From NCBI GenBank assembly GCA_002401295.1, contig NVSR01000155.1, positions 1 through 7,534 on the forward strand: DNA of 7,534 bases, in the 5' to 3' direction. Shown one piece after another: positions 6,511-7,534 of the stretch. The DNA comes from SAR324 cluster bacterium (GTDB lineage: Bacteria > SAR324 > XYD2-FULL-50-16). Both the position numbers and the translations under genes were made by a program. The stretch's first letter is position 1. Each line of letters starts with the position of its first letter. The notes below the pieces were generated by a model that saw nothing but the letters and a program-made list of their open reading frames with translations, was not told the origin of the DNA and made no database searches.

Positions 6511-7065
6511 CTATTTGAGGGTTTCCTGAGAGTCTTGCATCCTGTCCCAAAAATCACTATCCATCTTTTTAATCTCAATCACTTGCTCCGTTTGCATTCC
6601 TAGACTGTAATCATAGATGTATTTAGCTAATTGCAATCCATCAATCAACACTAGAGTTGTATTTCCATTGAGGCTGTTTGCATATTCAATCGCTCCTTTA
6701 CTGTAACTTGAGGTCGTGATGAAAACTCCTTTATTGGACTGGGCAACTGCTAACGCTCCTACAAACTTCTGTATTTCTTCCCTACCTACGGTATTATCCT
6801 TGTGATAACGCTTTGCCTGGATGTGTATTCTACCAAGCCCCAGGACATCTTCTTTAATGATGCCATCAATGCCTCCATCATTGGATGCTTGAGTTACTTT
6901 ACCCGCATCTTTAACCTTTCCCCCGTATCCCATTCGCTCCAATAATTGGACTACAAGATGCTCAAAATCTCGTGGTGATTTATTGAATATGGTATCTAAG
7001 ATATCTTCATAAGTTGAGCCCCTAATTTTTTCGTAGGATTCATAAAGACTTTCTTGAGGAGTCAA
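6511..7065 (-). CDS. mrr: Mrr-type restriction endonuclease, catalytic domain (5'-truncated gene)
   Basis: Mrr-family enzymes cleave DNA, often when it carries foreign methylation. The frame has the full Mrr catalytic (PD-(D/E)xK-like) domain: FEHLVVQLLERMGYGG (34-49), NDGGIDG with D67, IQAKRY with Q83 and K85 (the D-x15-QxK pattern of Mrr), and the conserved core strand GVFITTSSYS. The C-terminal part (DGLQLAKYIYDYSLG and the KKMDSDFWD tail) is also as expected. The only start is a TTG at 7065, with CGGAG pressed against it, which is a poor ribosome site. The frame stays open upstream to 7116 as linker-like residues (TEAPRSNVDSEL). The rest of the Mrr_N DNA-binding domain is absent from this frame; its first part lies in another frame at 7062-7241. 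Family members are about 300 residues, so this 184-residue product is probably the 3' half of a broken gene. A short free-standing nuclease made by re-initiation is possible. Confidence 0.75.
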   Translation of the reverse strand: MTPQESLYESYEKIRGSTYEDILDTIFNKSPRDFEHLVVQLLERMGYGGKVKDAGKVTQASNDGGIDGIIKEDVLGLGRIHIQAKRYHKDNTVGREEIQKFVGALAVAQSNKGVFITTSSYSKGAIEYANSLNGNTTLVLIDGLQLAKYIYDYSLGMQTEQVIEIKKMDSDFWDRMQDSQETLK

Positions 7066-7241
7066 CTCCGAATCGACATTACTCCGAGGTGCTTCCGTAT
7101 TTCTAGTTGCTCTCGCTCATCGTCTGAAAGATCAAATTGTTTGGCTATTGGCATCTCAAAATCCTTAAGCCGCATTACATCTCTATCTTTCAAAAGCTCA
7201 AGGGCATGTAACCTGATTTGGTCATGCTTTGGTATTGCCAT
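7062..7241 (-). pseudogene. mrr: N-terminal fragment of mrr (start of the winged-helix Mrr_N domain)
   Basis: From the ATG at 7241 (GTGGGAA just upstream) a 59-codon frame reads MAIPKHDQIRLHALELLKD and later FDLSDDEREQLE. These match the opening of the Mrr_N domain (about residues 1-46). The family then continues with a SG-x-x-x-(F/Y)-x-NR-x-GWA segment and the wing strands, which are missing. The frame instead runs into unrelated residues (IRKHLGVMSIRS) and stops at TGA 7062-7064. The likely cause is an internal deletion of roughly 40-60 codons that also shifted the frame. The stop overlaps the TTG of the catalytic frame as TTGA, so coupled re-initiation could still give two polypeptides. 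Confidence 0.65.
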
Positions 7242-7272
7242 TATATTCCCACTTTTTATTTTTAAATTACCT

Positions 7273-7281
7273 TATATAACA
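7273..7281 (-). promoter_or_regulatory. Possible extended -10 element (TGTTATATA) upstream of mrr
   Basis: TGTTATATA fits the TGn-(-10) pattern loosely (TATATA matches TATAAT at 4 of 6), about 32 nt before the mrr ATG. No good -35 box is seen. Such AT-rich matches are frequent by chance. Confidence 0.25.
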
Positions 7282-7365
7282 GTAAAATAGATTATTTTTT
7301 CTGCTTAATATTTTTCTTAAGTCCAGCCTTCCCCGAAACTGTTTGAAGCCAAATCTCGCTAGAAA

Positions 7366-7399
7366 CTAACAAAATCAAAATGATGGAGCAAGTTGAAAA
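7366..7399 (+). repeat. Diverged direct repeat, right copy
   Basis: This is the counterpart of 6260-6294 (CTAACAAAATCAAAATGATG, then GAGCAAGTTGAAAA), in the same orientation, about 1.1 kb away across mrr. Similarity also seems to extend weakly upstream (TGAAG before each copy). Confidence 0.35.
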
Positions 7400-7534
7400 G
7401 GTCATGCGTAACACTCTTTAAGGCTCTTGGGGTTGAATAGTCTCAGACTTTTTAGATCGACTATGACCAAGGGGTTTTAGGTTTAGGGAGGAGTTCATCA
7501 TTGATATAGATCGCATCAACTCTCTCGTTATAAA

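Larger units (their letters stand above)
7242..7534. other. Upstream region of mrr, no confident gene
   Basis: The AT-rich part next to mrr should hold its promoter. Beyond about 7320 the DNA contains the right copy of the diverged repeat (7366-7399), a short plus-strand frame from ATG 7380 to TAA 7422-7424, a plus-strand frame at the edge with RFREEFIIDIDRI, and a minus-strand frame open to the edge that stops at 7418-7420. None can be assigned from this much sequence. Mobile-element debris is possible. Confidence 0.4.

Noticed and set aside
7470..7534. N-terminus of an IS5-like transposase on the plus strand (RFREEFIIDIDRI)
   Set aside because: Only about 20 codons before the window edge, no clear start in frame, and an overlapping open minus frame; more sequence to the right would decide it.
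7418..7534. C-terminal end of a minus-strand gene entering from the right edge
   Set aside because: 39 codons with no recognisable motif; an open frame of this size at an edge is common by chance.
1..7534. CRISPR array, tRNA or rRNA genes
   Set aside because: No regularly spaced repeats beyond the single 60-bp pair, and no tRNA or rRNA signature was seen on either strand.

Overview
The window is a defence island in which every recognisable gene lies on the minus strand. It reads right to left as: broken or shortened mrr, hsdM, hsdS, a decayed small HTH gene, a SIR2-domain gene, and hsdR (which runs off the left edge). The core is a type I restriction-modification (R-M) system whose hsdS-to-hsdR interval holds an extra SIR2-like gene. 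Moderate-to-low GC, good Shine-Dalgarno sites and the protein types suggest a bacterium, perhaps a gammaproteobacterium. That placement is a guess, because nothing here is a taxonomic marker.

Layout: 1-1321 is the first 440 codons of hsdR (PD-(D/E)xK nuclease, Walker A, DEAH box). 1318-2490 is a 390-residue SIR2_2-type protein with the NAD-pocket motifs intact; its stop overlaps the hsdR start as ATGA. 2491-2948 holds an operator-like palindrome, a 20-bp repeat with an exact 60-bp period, and the remains of a small HTH gene with stops and a frameshift. 2949-4352 is hsdS with two target recognition domains (TRDs). 4345-6012 is hsdM, overlapping hsdS by 8 bp. 6013-6510 is a gap with no confident gene. 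6511-7241 is an Mrr-type endonuclease: the catalytic domain is intact, but the N-terminal DNA-binding domain is cut short and in another frame. 7242-7534 is mostly non-coding, with possible mobile-element debris.

How the parts may work together: HsdM and HsdS form the methyltransferase, and with HsdR the translocating restriction complex. The SIR2 protein, coupled to HsdR at the translation level, is a plausible NAD-consuming abortive-infection arm. It would parallel the PrrC anticodon nuclease carried inside an hsd locus and held in check by the Hsd complex. That link is inference; the sequence shows only the gene order, the motifs and the overlap. The SIR2 gene looks AT-richer than hsdR in sampled lines, which fits separate acquisition.
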